Counted from the stretch's first letter, positions 10,175 to 21,084 are shown. The stretch: DNA of 64,000 nucleotides from Odontocerum albicorne (GCA_949825065.1 OX463859.1:20725847-20789846); one strand, 5' to 3'. Notes: generated by a model from the sequence alone, not told the origin. Numbers and translations are program-made.

Positions 10175-10830
10175 ACGAGTACACACCATCCCACCATTTT
10201 CCTGTTTGGGTTGGTAGAGGACAGAGCGCCAGACTTTCCTATCTCGCCACACAGAGTTCGTATATCTCATCCATGAACCTCCTCATACGAGTTTTCTTAC
10301 TTCTTACATTTCATTCTTTCAAAATATCATTCACTTGATCCAGCCAAATTTTCTTTGGTGTTCCTCTATGACGTCATTCACTCACATTTGCACTGTATGT
10401 TTGTTTTTTAGTATTTCTTAATTCATTCATTCCACGCGCTCAAACCATCGTAGAGTGCCCTTCTCCATCTTACTCAACAAATCAGCCTTAATTTCACATT
10501 CCTGATCACTTTATTCCGTATTATGTCATACATTGTCACTCCATTGTATTCTTCTAAATGCATACATGTTTACAGCATTTATCCAGTTCTTTTCAGTATT
10601 TTTCCTGGTCAACGTTTCACTCCCACACATTAAAATTTGTACTAAAATTCAGTTGTGGATTATCATCTTAGCAGATTTTGATACTGTACGGTTCCAGAAT
10701 ATGTATTTTAGCACCCCGCTGACTTTGTTTTATATCGCTACATACCATTCGATATATCTCGTAACTCATCCATGATCTAAAAAAATCAGCCTAAAAAGCA
10801 GAATTCTTCCACTTACTCTAATCTTTCATT
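10175..10830 (-). pseudogene. LINE fragment, minus strand
   Basis: Homologous over most of its length to 18590-19240 on the same strand. The minus-strand conceptual translation includes remnants of a YGSETW-like and GKPRKIWL-like segment typical of RTE-like LINE C-termini. Heavily frameshifted. Confidence 0.65.
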
Positions 10831-10955
10831 ACTCACCCATATGTTACATTTACATTCCCTTTCATTACTCACCCATATGTTACATTTCCATTTCCTTTCA
10901 TTACTCACCCATATGTTACGTTTCCTTTCACCCATATGTTACATTTACATTTCCT
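10823..10955. repeat. ~36-bp minisatellite, 4 copies
   Basis: Four units of TTTCATTACTCACCCATATG plus TTACATTTACATTCC, with starts near 10823, 10860, 10896 and 10921. The last two are shortened. Confidence 0.85.
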
Positions 10956-12770
10956 TTCCCATTTTTCTATAACCATGACTTAGGATTTCGCAACATTCAT
11001 TCACAGATCTTTCTGTTTACATCTCTCATACAATTTACTTATCAGACTTAGCAATGCATCATCAGTTTTAGTTAAGATCCCCCGATTTTACGTATAAATA
11101 TATAATCAGCTATAAAAACGAAAAAATTAGTAAAACCAACGAAATCAAAGATAAATATTTAAAGGATTAGAAAGATTTTGATCTTAAGCACAATCAAGGA
11201 TTTGCAGGCTAAATAGAAAAGCTCGAGGGGTTGCAGATGCTGTAGATAACATCTCTGTCAAAAGGATAATGCCGTAGACACCCCAGGGGGTGATGTTACT
11301 ATGTACATATGGAAATGTGTTTTCTTTTAATACGTATCTCTTTTGAACATCTTCTTTGTTTATTCTTGAACGTATTCAAATTTATTTTCATCTAATTAAT
11401 TTGTGATACATACAAATACGTCGTCACCGATGCTGGACCTCGAAATCGAGGTTCCTCTCACTATTTCAACAAATGTGCTTAAGTGCCAGTTATGTAAGCT
11501 AATCTTGCCTCCCGAACATGCTCTCCAATATATCATCATCGACAATTCAAATATATTGAGGCGTGCCATAAGAATGAATGAATCAGAAAATCGTTTAAAT
11601 ATTTTCATTATGCGTTTCGCATCAGGAATTTTTCACTGACGAAAAACCTATTTTTTCATACTGATAAAATCATTTTTTTGACATTCCAAATCAGATGGAA
11701 ATTGACGAACGCCAGAAATATTTCGGGTTGTCGTTTATTAAAAATTTCCTTATGAAAGGGGACCCTATAATTTGATTTTTGTATAAAAAATATGTATGTA
11801 AAATTTTCAATGAATAAGTTATTTTTTGTATCGAAATAAATTAAATAATTTGAAAAAATACGAAACGATAAGCAAACCCTCATTGTCGGGTGTGATTGTT
11901 AACCATGATACGGATTGAAGATGCCCGTGCGCGTATTGACTTATTGTGTGCAAACTGTTGCACTTCATCAAGCACACAGCTTGACAAATCAAACCCAAGG
12001 TTTTAGGTATCGGTAGATTTAATCTGCTGCAACTACTGTTTATGTAACGCAATTTTTATGTTGATTAGTAACGCTATAAAATTTATGATACGTAGGATTT
12101 AAGCTACTGAAAAATATTAATTGAGATGTAAAACGGTCAAGTAAAACAAATTGAGAAGTTAATCCACCTGGAATCAAACCTTTCGGTATTGTTTCGGCCC
12201 ATGATGACTAATAACGTATTCAAGTCCTTTAATGGGATGTCCCCATCGTATCTTTTGAATCTGTGAAAGGTGTTTCTTCTGAGAGGATTTGAATTTTGAA
12301 GACCATGCGTCTTCATAGAATAAATTCATTTCTCCGGGTCGATCCAATAGGGTGGGGTATTAGGACAAGGCTTTTGCCGTTGCTGGTTCTACGGCGTGAA
12401 ATTGTTTTCCGCAAAGTATTTGTGATATGAGTGGCGTGTGCAGCTTTAAGAAGCACTTGAAGAACAGTATTTTTAGAGGTCTCATCAAAATGTATGATTA
12501 TGCATACAGTACGCCAGGGGTGACCAAGTGTTGTATTTATTGTCGCGATCGATTTTTTACATAAAAAATGTTGCGATTTAACATACCTATCAAATTCACG
12601 AGATTTAACACGTTCCAAACGACAAGACACTCCGAGGGTAGACAGGTGCCGACTGCGTTGACAAGTACATGCACGTAATGATATTTAGCAACATGGCACG
12701 CCATATTGTAAGTTACAAAGACTGCCGCGAACGACCAAAAATTGCTATGTAATCGACCTGTTAGCCATCC
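10956..12770. other. Intergenic sequence with unassigned ORFs
   Basis: Two ORFs stand out. 11403-11639 (+) contains a CQLC pair and no other recognisable motif. 12313-12630 (-) is Lys/Arg-rich and unrecognised. Neither shows splice signals or a match I can name. I treat both as probable TE debris or chance. Confidence 0.35.
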
Positions 12771-12774
12771 CTGC

Positions 12775-12850
12775 TATACACTCTACCTTAAGGCAAATGT
12801 GTTACTGTCACATATCGGAAGATCTACAAGGGTTTCGTTGTAGTTCGTCT
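12775..12850. repeat. Dispersed repeat, copy 1
   Basis: Shares ATATCGGAAGATCTACAA, GGTTTC and TTGTAGTT(C/G)GTCTT with 15965-16042. The core CTACAA...TTGTAG can form a hairpin. Confidence 0.7.
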
Positions 12851-12929
12851 TACCTTGGTTAGTTTTCTGCGTTTTTCTTAACAGAAGAATGAGTGAAATA
12901 AGTAAATGTGGACTTCTGTATCTAAAGTT

Positions 12930-13405
12930 ACAAAAATAACAATAAATAATAGTTTGTTGGTGCCCACCTTGACTTATGGAAGTGTTACTTGGATTTTACT
13001 GGAATAGAATAAATGTAAACTTGATGCTTTGAGATGCGTGCACTAAAAACAATTTTAGATTATCAATGTATGAAATAAGGCGGAATAAAAACACCAGAAA
13101 TAGGTGCATGGATAAAAAATGTGTTTTGAGACGAAGAATGGAGCGTAACGATGGTTTGGGAATGTGGAGAGAATGACTAATCGAGTATACAAGTCAGAAG
13201 TGAAAAGTGTGCGTGGAAGAGACCGACCGAGGAAAATGTTGACCTGATTTTTAAAGAGGGTAAAATGAGAAGTATGCATAAAAGAATGTTGTGCATGACG
13301 AGATGTATGAACATGGAGGAGGTGAAAGTTGTGTGCTTGGATAGAAAAGTTTGAATGTCTGATATATCTGCCTTCCCCGCAAAGGACACGGCTTGTAAGT
13401 ATATT
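12930..13405 (+). pseudogene. LINE 3'-end fragment
   Basis: Begins in a VPTLTYGS-like segment (GTGCCCACCTTGACTTATGG), continues through RVYKSEVKSVRGRDRPRKM and ends in a GCCTTCCCCGCAAAGGACA tail. This is the 3' region of an RTE-like LINE. Stops and frameshifts are present. Homologues lie at 21665, 28990, 47415 and 49045. Confidence 0.75.
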
Positions 13406-13903
13406 TGTATAAATTTAGGCTGTGTAATCTTAAAAATTTGAATACTACTTTACACAGTGCTTTTTTGCGGTGGAGCGTAGTGGAGCGGCGCTCCACCACC
13501 TTTTTACGGCATACAAAAAAGCTTGACGAGAAGTGAGCTCGGACAACTTTCTTTTAAGAAAAGCACTTAACATACTTTACATATTAGAACATTTAAACAC
13601 GCTAAAAGAGTCGAAATATTATTAAGTAGCAGAGAAATATAAAAAAACGAAAATAAAATTTAAGAAAAGTCACGAGAACAACTGTTAAAAATATGTATGA
13701 TTCAAATCTTCCTCCTCCAGACCACTTTTTGTATAAACAAGAATTCTAAACATAAATTATGGATGAGATTTAGTTCAACAGTGTCTAACTTCTGAATGAG
13801 CATAGAGTTGCCAAGATATTAAAGAAAATTTGTCACAACAGACCATATTAGTCCAAAGCCGACTCGATAACACAAACGGTCTGCGTTTACTTCACAACAC
13901 CAT

Positions 13904-14143
13904 TAAGGGCCTGTCCATATGAGGCGTTTTACGCGCGATTCAAGTAGCGCGTTTCGAATTAATCAAGGTAAATTGATCTAGCTTCGCGGTATTTATGAAA
14001 TTTACGTGCGATTGAGTTAGAAGGACGAAGACATTTTACAGAAACATACATGTTCGTAAATTTCATAAATTCAATTTACCTTGATTAATTCGAAATGCGC
14101 TACTCGAATCGCGCGTAAAACGCCTCATCTGGACAAGGTCTAA
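13904..14143. mobile_element. PIF/Harbinger-like MITE
   Basis: A 234-bp element (13907-14140) has long inverted repeats of about 70-90 bp containing GAGGCGTTTTACGCGCGATT and is flanked by TAA on both sides (13904-13906, 14141-14143). A 3-bp TAA/TTA duplication with a GGGCCTG-type end suggests PIF/Harbinger. It has no coding capacity. Confidence 0.85.
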
Positions 14144-14159
14144 GGCATTATAGTGTAGT

Positions 14160-14260
14160 CCAGCGGTTTCTAAACTAAGGTCCGCGGACTCCCGGGATCC
14201 GCAAACTCTCAGAAATTACTACAATTACAATAAAAAAGGAGCTCTAATAAATACATTAAA
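14160..14260. repeat. hAT-like terminal fragment
   Basis: CAGCGGTTTCTAAACTAAGG followed by GTCCGCGGACTCCCGGGAT resembles a hAT left end. I found no partner end. Confidence 0.4.
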
Positions 14261-14454
14261 ATACTGGTGGCCTGCTAACGTTTTACATCTATACACCAAT
14301 GGGAGCATTGATACGCTATTATAAGCCCTCATTTTTAAACTTTAAACAAAATTCCCAAATATAACATTTATAAATTATTGGTGGATTCTAGTACGTTTCT
14401 TTAAAGTGTAAATTTGTAATTTTCTTTTCCATATATAGTATTAATAGAAGATAA

Positions 14455-14960
14455 GTGAAATGGAAGAAAACGAAAAATAAAATGGCTTATGATTTTGATA
14501 TAGTACCTGATTTTTCGCTTACAAGACTAGAAATAGACACCGAATTCACATACTATCTCTATTTTATAATATCCTTAACTGTTCTGCCGCCACGTCCTAT
14601 CTCGCCGAAATTTTTCCGATCATTGAATTGCGCTACGCTCAAACAGATATTGTTGGCCTTCCCAGTTCACCGCTCTTCTTTTTTTACGTCATCATTTACT
14701 GTACATGCAGTGAGACTCTGGAACCCATCACTGGACACTGGCGTATACTCCTTCATATATAGGAGTTCACGGCCATTATTCAAAGAGAGAGAGAGACTCT
14801 GGAACCAGTTACAAACCAATGCTAGACTCGCTCTGTCCTTGGCATGCTTTAAAAAGCGACTAAAAAAACTCTTAGTTTCCAGTCAATAATATGACGTGTT
14901 TCATTCCAGATTTTTTTTTCCTCTCCCCCATCCCTTCCTTTTCCTTTGATTGATGATATG
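14455..14960 (+). pseudogene. LINE ORF 3' end with 3'-UTR, carrying an insertion
   Basis: The ORF 14455-14889 ends in a typical non-LTR retrotransposon C-terminus: FPVHRSSFFTSSFTVHAVRL, a W-N motif, then LACFKKRLKKLL before the stop. The 3'-UTR (CTCCCCCATCCCTTCC) matches 1306-1412. A 67-bp insertion (14726-14792) interrupts the W-N motif, so the protein reads RLWN twice. The insertion plus its target duplication keeps frame (81 bp). The N-terminal RT and endonuclease are absent, so this is a 5'-truncated copy of a Jockey/CR1-like element (inference). Confidence 0.75.
14712..14806 (+). mobile_element. 67-bp SINE-like insertion with 14-bp duplication
   Basis: Insert 14726-14792 is flanked by perfect direct repeats GAGACTCTGGAACC (14712-14725 and 14793-14806). 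Its core GGAGTTCACGGCCATTATTC recurs at 45790-45850 and, in reverse, near 43935. A duplication of this length points to LINE-machinery insertion. Confidence 0.8.
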
Positions 14961-15499
14961 TCACTTTATATGAAAAAGAGCGTTCCGGTGATTGTTCATC
15001 TTTGTAGGATTTATGAGCATATGTTCACGTATATGTTCATGAATTTCGTGGATATGGGTAGTCATTGGAATGTTTTATTGACTTTGTTTCCTATTGCAAC
15101 TCACCGTTCAATATCTTTAAGATTTTATAGTTCTGAAAAATAAGTAATTCAATAATAGTCGTTTATTTTATGAAATATTTCTTAATAATCCAAGCCACAA
15201 AGCAGCTGGAAAACATTGCATTTCCTTGCATTGTTACTATTTTTAAAAGTCTGTTACATTCGCGATCCATTCCCTGAGACGTTGTAACTTAATTTTTATT
15301 TCCAACCTTTCTACAGAAGACGGCTACCGGCTAAACACAATATAATATTAAATTTATACGATAACAAGAAACAGCTCTTAATAAAAGTAATATCAACACG
15401 CTTGAGGCTAGAATTGTTGCAGAGACGTATCAAAGGTGTTTGGGGGTTGAAATAATTATATACAAACATCGGTAAGAATTCTGAACTATTTTTTATTCA

Positions 15500-15715
15500 C
15501 ATTTAGAACAAAGAGATGAGGATATTACGAGCCATCACGGGAAAATCTCTCGAAGGACCTGCAACACAGATTACATAGTCAGATAGAGTAGGAAATAAAA
15601 GCGATATTGGCGTGACCAAGAGGACAGGATGAGAAGTGATATATCTCAAACATGGCAACACACAAAATCCCCGCAGGACATCGCATGGCAGGAAGACCGC
15701 TTAAAAGGTATATGG
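15500..15715 (+). pseudogene. LINE fragment
   Basis: GATGAGGATATTACGAGCCA reads MRILRAITGKSLEG, parallel to MRTLRAIAGKTLRD in the fragment at 59251-59829. An AGRPLKR-like end follows (GGCAGGAAGACCGC). Frameshifted. Confidence 0.6.
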
Positions 15716-15964
15716 TATACACAACTGTGTTCTTCCTTCCAGTTATGGTTTTTGTTACAAACAGATAAAAGAAAAACATAAAACATAAAAGAACATAAAA
15801 ACATAAGAACATAAAATATAAGAATAGGATTGATCTTTGTCTGCCTCAAAGTGTAAGAGATATGTGTGGTATATACAGTTTTAGGAAATACTTGAAGATA
15901 ACCCTTTTTGGTAAGTCTTATCAAAATTTATGATTATTCACATATGAACACTACACACATACAT

Positions 15965-16042
15965 TACACTCCACCTAAAGCTGAATATTGAATCAAATAT
16001 CGGAAGATCTACAAAGGTTTCTTTGTAGTTGGTCTTTTTATT
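15965..16042. repeat. Dispersed repeat, copy 2
   Basis: Pairs with 12775-12850 (ATATCGGAAGATCTACAAAG and TTTGTAGTTGGTCTT). Confidence 0.7.
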
Positions 16043-16134
16043 ATAATTCAACAAAAGTTTGTCAATCAAAAAAGAGTTAATCATGAAATTATATGTTAAG
16101 GCAATGAATAAGAAAATACGTTTTGAGAGAAACT

Positions 16135-16262
16135 ATCAAACGATGTGGACTCATCTCATAACAACCTCCCAATCGCGATACTCCCCCACCAATAGTAGGG
16201 AGAGGTTAGCCGCGAGGACGTCAGATGTTTTTCAGCCCACTACTTTATGAACGTGCATTAAA
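16135..16262 (-). repeat. Dispersed repeat of unknown class, copy A
   Basis: About 125 bp matching 16845-16990: ATGTGGACTCATCTCATAAC, then a CCCCCACCA block, GCGAGGACGTCAGATG, and a GTGCATT end. Possibly SINE-like on the minus strand, where the GGGGG block would lie inside a tRNA-like fold. Confidence 0.6.
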
Positions 16263-16493
16263 ATACAAAAGAAATATATGATGAATAAGCAGTTAATACA
16301 ATTATTATAAGCTCAATAAATACGTAGGTACAGATATTTAAAAAAAATGTACATATATAATATACACACAACCCTAGATTCACTGCAGCTTAAAAAGGAA
16401 AAATAAATTAAGATATATTATTTATAGTTAAGTTGTTTGTTTTATTGAACACTGTTTATTCCACTTTATGTAATATTATAACCATACTGATTT

Positions 16494-16546
16494 CAAGGTT
16501 TTCGCCCCATCAGGTGAATCGTTTCAAGGTTTTCGCCCCATCAGGT
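16494..16546. repeat. 26-bp direct duplication
   Basis: TTTCAAGGTTTTCGCCCCAT plus CAGGTG occurs twice in tandem, separated only by AATCG. Confidence 0.8.
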
Positions 16547-16799
16547 GGCATAAACAGTGTTTGAGAAAACAAATTACAATACATTAAGAGTACAACACGT
16601 AGAAATAAACTAAATGACAATTTTTGCTGAATTGTGAAATCACACGAGTGGCTGCAGCTTGGATCTGTCATTTATGTGTTTGTGCTATCAGTTATCAGAC
16701 AATAGTCCAGTGAGATATATAAAATCAAAATAAATAAATAATAAGTTAATTGATAACGATATAGTATGTTAATATACTAGTAAATATTAAAATACACAT

Positions 16800-16839
16800 A
16801 CTTTCTTCTCCATTGCATAAAAGCAATGGAGAAGAAAGT
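16800..16839. repeat. Perfect 17-bp hairpin
   Basis: ACTTTCTTCTCCATTGC and its exact reverse complement are separated by ATAAAA. Confidence 0.97.
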
Positions 16840-16844
16840 TAATT

Positions 16845-16990
16845 TAAATGAGAGGCCATCAAATGGTCTGCGCTCATCTTGTAACATCCTACCAAGCGAG
16901 ATAAACCCCCACCATTAGGAAGGTGAGCCAGGCTACGAGGACGCCAGATGGTTTTCAGTCCACACCACTTGGTCCAAGTGCATTCGAAAA
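16845..16990 (-). repeat. Dispersed repeat of unknown class, copy B
   Basis: Partner of 16135-16262, about 600 bp away in the same orientation. It starts just after the perfect hairpin. Confidence 0.6.
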
Positions 16991-17087
16991 TCTTCACTGG
17001 TAATTCAAATTTTTTTTTTATATCTTCGGTTAGCTTAGAATAACGGTAATGTTTTAGGACATCGCCTTGCAAACGAAAGATTTAAAA

Positions 17088-17208
17088 AAAAAGTTTTCCA
17101 GTCTAGTTTTTACTTAAAACTTGTTTAAAAAGTTTCTGGTTGGCTGGAAGAGATTACCATGACAATAAAACCGCCAGATTTTATACAGCGAAAATGTAAT
17201 ATTTTATG
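17088..17208 (+). repeat. SINE body and tail
   Basis: TTCCAGTCTAGTTTTTACTT, then a TTTCTGGTTGGCTGGAAGAG tail and ACAGCGAAAATGTAAT end. The tRNA-derived head is missing. Confidence 0.75.
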
Positions 17209-17500
17209 ACTTCCGCTTCGTGACCTCAATAGCCTGAGGAACTTGGCCCACACTAGAATTGCTATATGTCGTGCATATTCTTCCCTAGTCCGCAGAGCCT
17301 GTAGCAAAGATAGGCCCGTAGCGCTCTTCACCTGGTCGTTCCAGCGCATAGTCACCCTCCACATTGCTGGCGTCCACGAGACTCGGTCATTTTGGCTCGG
17401 CTCTCCATGGATGCACCCAGCTATTGGACTAAGCAATTTATTTCATGACCGGAAATCTTTAATAGCAAACGACTTCACCCTGTTGTAATTTAAGCAGCCA
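17200..17500 (-). pseudogene. LINE C-terminal fragment, minus strand
   Basis: The minus-strand reading contains VTMRWNDQVKSATG and TREEYARHIAIL. The RW-D-VK pattern followed by an R-x-W/Y segment is typical of the end of RTE/BovB-like ORFs. Confidence 0.55.
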
Positions 17501-17598
17501 CCCAGATCAATCTGTACATCATATTTTGTGGTACTGCCATGATAATTAAGTTAAAAATTTCCTAAGGGATCTCCATACAACCATATATCGGTTCATCT

Positions 17599-17931
17599 TC
17601 AGACCGATTGGCTAGTGGCGTCAAAGGATAGTTTGCTGCATTCGATTTTTTGTGGGAAAATACTTGCAACTTGTATGGACGTATGGCTGTATGGACGCCA
17701 GGCATTATATTGCTTTGTAAGTATATTTACTGCGCTACGAGTCATTTTATTTCTCTCGTCCGTCGTCGCTAATATTATTTTCACATTCAAGTATGTCGCC
17801 ACCGGAGGATTCCCTTTAGGCAGTGCCTTACTCTTCACTAAGTAACGTTGCGCTAATAATAAATTTATTTTATTTCCACTACCAAACGACCTTTTTGATA
17901 CAATTTTATAAACAGCATTTAACATTGGCAT
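17599..17931 (-). other. Unassigned 110-aa ORF
   Basis: An open frame on the minus strand starts MPMLNAVYKIVSKRSFGSG and has no motif I recognise. It lies 100 bp from LINE debris in a TE-rich stretch. It has no obvious splice context or repeat partner in the window, so it may be TE-derived or chance. Confidence 0.25.
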
Positions 17932-18589
17932 GTAAGCAGACTTATGTATTAGAAAAAAAAATAGTAAAGTAGTACTATATAGTATTGAAAAAAGTGTAAA
18001 ACGAACCCATCACAATAACAAAGCAAACACATAAAATTTAATCAATCCATAGGTATACATATATAATTGAGTGTCAATATTTGTCAGGTTGATGAGAATG
18101 TGCAACGGGGTTTTATATAATCAAAAATCGGAAAGAAGTATCGATTTATGTTTTCATATTATATGTCCTCGGTGAGATACAAACAAAAGCCTAGTTTACT
18201 AGGGACACGACAAATGAAAGGCAACAAACCCAGATCCATTAAAATTGTGTGTCCAAATTAAATAACCAGATGTTTTTTTCGCAAATTATGTATATTTCTT
18301 GTCATGTGTAAAATAAATATCTGCAAGAACAATTAATTCACTTTACTCCTGTAAATAGACAAATGACCTATGACTTCGTTCATATATATTCTTTAAAAAA
18401 AAGGGGAAAAAACATGGAATGGTGAGAGGATCCTCAACTACGAGGCCCAGCAACGACAACAACAATAAACCTAGCAAGACCGCTGATATTGGCCATTTGT
18501 CTTGTGTTGAACATACATAAAAAAAACTATGAAGATCCAAAAAAAAACATTTTTCAGTTTATAAGAAACATTAAATGAACATCGATCAA
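17932..18589. other. AT-rich intergenic sequence
   Basis: No gene, RNA or recognised repeat seen. Confidence 0.5.
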
Positions 18590-19240
18590 TAATCAGTCAG
18601 CTCTAGATTTCTCTCACTTCTTACATTTTCTTCTTTCAAAATATAATTCATTTGATTCAACCATATTTTACTGGATCTTCCTTTACCACGCTTTGCACTG
18701 TACATATATTTGTTTTGTTAGTCTTTCTTCGTTAATTCGTTTTACGTGTCCAAATCATCTCAGAGTGCTCTCTTCATCTTACTCAATACATCAGCTTTAA
18801 GTCCACATTATTCCCTAATCACTTAATTCCGTATTCTGTGATACATTGTCACCCCATGTATTATAATCATCCCATATATAGATGATACAAAACAGCTTTA
18901 TGTTTCTGACTCAGTGCACGCATTTCGACAGCATTTATTCGATTCCTTTCATTTTTTTCCATGTCCACGTCTCACTTCCATAAATCACAGTTGGCCCTGA
19001 AATACTGTTGTGGACTATCATCTTAGCAGATATCGATACTGCCCGGTTCAAATAAATATGTTTTAGTGCCCCATTGACGTTGTTTCTTACCGCTACACGC
19101 CGTTCAGTATCTCTCGTAACTCTTACAGCATCTGAGAAAATACTGCCGGAATAGCAGAATTCCTCAACTTATATCACATTCACTTTTCCTTTCACACTTT
19201 CTAGCACCATATAAATTTTACAACATCCATTCTCAGATCT
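18590..19240 (-). pseudogene. LINE fragment, minus strand
   Basis: The minus-strand translation, with frameshifts, includes FCYFG..LSDAVRVTRE, SISAKMIVHN, YGSETW-like and KIWLNQMN segments. These are thumb and C-terminal parts of an RTE-like LINE. Homologous to 10175-10830. A ~40-bp block at 18872-18908 (ATAGATGATACAAAACAGC) is absent from that copy but recurs near 20610. Confidence 0.7.
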
Positions 19241-20148
19241 TATGACCTATTGATTGTGATAATTATTTATTTATCGTTGTTCCCAAAATGAATTTATTTG
19301 CTGTCCCGTCACAACGCCTCTGTGCTACCAAATCAAAATTCTAAACTTGTTCATCCGGTTTCAAGAAAACAGCTGAGGGCAGTTTTTAAAAGCTCGGTGT
19401 GAAAATAAAACTTAAAAAAAGAAATGGGAAACCTTTAAATACTTGGTTATGCATTTTTTTTAATTAACGTCGAGAAACTGAGGAAAGATACAGCAAGCCG
19501 TTTATAGAGTCAAGTCCGCCTATAGGTTCGAATCGGTTCGGTCGAACCGGTGAAAAAAATTAGTAGCCTCACGCTGAACCGGTTGATAAATTTTAGTAAA
19601 TATAGTAAAAATAATTTACTGTCGATTTATATTCTGAAATGTTAAGAAACATATATTTTTATTACTTACTACTATTGAAATATATTTTCCTAAGAATTTT
19701 TTCCTTAGTTTAAAGCAGGCATAACCAAACTACGACCCGCGGACCAGATGCGGCCCACGAAATCAATTTTTTGGCCCACTTAAGCATACAGCGTGATGTC
19801 ACATGACTTAAACAACATTGACGTAACCTAGTAATGAAATCAGCAAAATTCCTACTATAGAACATGTCCTTTCGTACTATTTTTGTACTATACAGTTGGT
19901 ATTTTGTTATATCTCTTAATGCAAATGTCTCTAGAACTTTAATCAAATTTAAAACAATGTAGATATTTCTGGCGAAACAAATAAATAATTCGTTAGTAAC
20001 ACAACATATATAGTATGCGTTAATTGATTAAATTAAGCGAAGGTTTTCTAGACAATGAAATAATTTTATTAATTATTCGCATCCCCTATTCTTCAATTGT
20101 TTATTGTGCTCCAGTTAATATTAAACTAGAATTGATTGATGAATTGGT
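19241..20148. other. Intergenic, with a hAT-like end
   Basis: Mostly unassigned. 19716-19775 reads CATAACCAAACTACGACCCG followed by a GGACCAGATGCGGCCC block, which resembles a hAT terminal region without a partner. Confidence 0.4.
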
Positions 20149-20351
20149 GACCCTCCATAGCCTAGTTGGTGAGACACTTGTCTCCCAGCCCGGAGGTTCA
20201 ATTCCCGTTGGAACCCAGATTTAAAAAAAAAAGGCTTCCAGTCTGATTTTCACTTAAGGCCTCTTTAACATCTTTCTGGTTGGTTGGAAGATATTGCCAC
20301 GTTGCAATAAGCCCGCCAGGTTGTACTGTATACAACGAAAGTGAAATACAA
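20149..20351 (+). repeat. tRNA-derived SINE, reference full-length copy
   Basis: Head with A box TAGCCTAGTTGGTGAGAC and B box GGTTCAATTCC, in the order and spacing of a Pol III tRNA promoter. An A-rich linker follows, then a body CTGATTTTCACTTAAGGCC and a tail TTTCTGGTTGGTTGGAAG ... CAACGAAAGTG. The head resembles a tRNA without being one (no clear acceptor stem). Other copies or parts lie at 6111, 8210, 17088, 23495, 40795, 51166 and 55757. Confidence 0.88.
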
Positions 20352-20696
20352 TTGATTTGCAATGCGACGAAGTTCTACGTGAAATATACAGGAAAGAAAA
20401 ATTATATATTTTTATGAAAATCTTAAATCAGACAAATATATTCATTGGAACGAACCAACAATGAAAATACTTGTGATATTTGGTTCAACTTATGTATACG
20501 AATAAACTTTCTAAATTATGAATATCCATAAAAATCCAACAAGATCTAGATTAACTGATGCCCATTTGGAAGTGTCAACAGCAAACATGCAGCCTGACGT
20601 TAAATAATTTATAGATGATACAAAGCAGCGTCATGTTTCTGACTGATTATTTTAAAAACAATAGTAATTGATTTATACAATTCTGTTCCCTAGTGT

Positions 20697-20744
20697 GTAC
20701 AGAGTGACTTTCGTGTTTTATCCTACACGAAAGTCACTCTGTAC
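20697..20744. repeat. Perfect 20-bp hairpin
   Basis: GTACAGAGTGACTTTCGTGT and its exact reverse complement flank an 8-nt loop. Outside it, TTCTGTTCCCTAG (20681) and CTAGGGTACAGAA (20903) also pair, so the hairpin sits inside a wider, broken palindrome interrupted by hAT-like sequence. Confidence 0.97.
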
Positions 20745-20751
20745 CCTAGAG

Positions 20752-20900
20752 CAGGGATCTCCAAACTTTTTAGCCTAAGGGCCATACTGACTCCTCCACT
20801 AAGTCCCAAGGGCCAAGACCTAGCAAGCTCATCATACCAACATACTGTAGTTTTGAGTTACGCGCAAATTTTCGTATTGGAACTAGCCTAGTTTATCCTC
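20752..20900. repeat. hAT-like fragment
   Basis: CAGGGATCTCCAAACTTTTT followed by GCCTAAGGGCCATAC resembles a hAT left terminal region. No complementary right end was found. Confidence 0.4.
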
Positions 20901-21084
20901 TAGGGTACAGAATTGTAATTGAATATCGAACGGCGTGTAGCGTTAGGAGACAATGTATTATGTATTCAAAATTAGGTAGGTACTAAATATTTGTATTGAC
21001 GACCTGGATCATATTTTTTGGGAAACATTATTGGATCAAGTAGATACAATTCGTGGCCTCCGCATTCTGGGATTGTAGGCTGTA

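Noticed and set aside
12313..12630. 105-aa minus-strand ORF
   Set aside because: No recognisable domain, splice context or repeat partner. A chance ORF cannot be excluded.
13456..13567. Small hAT element with CAGTGCTTTT / AAAAGCACTT ends
   Set aside because: The right end does not finish with CTG and the flanking ACTTTACA repeats do not abut both ends, so the boundaries fail.
20149..20220. tRNA gene
   Set aside because: A and B boxes are present but there is no convincing cloverleaf or acceptor stem, and the sequence is repeated with a SINE body and tail.
20600..20640. Reverse-transcriptase YxDD-like box (FIDDTKQ)
   Set aside because: Only about 12 codons with no neighbouring RT motifs. 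A related 40-bp block at 18872 suggests a small repeat rather than an RT core.
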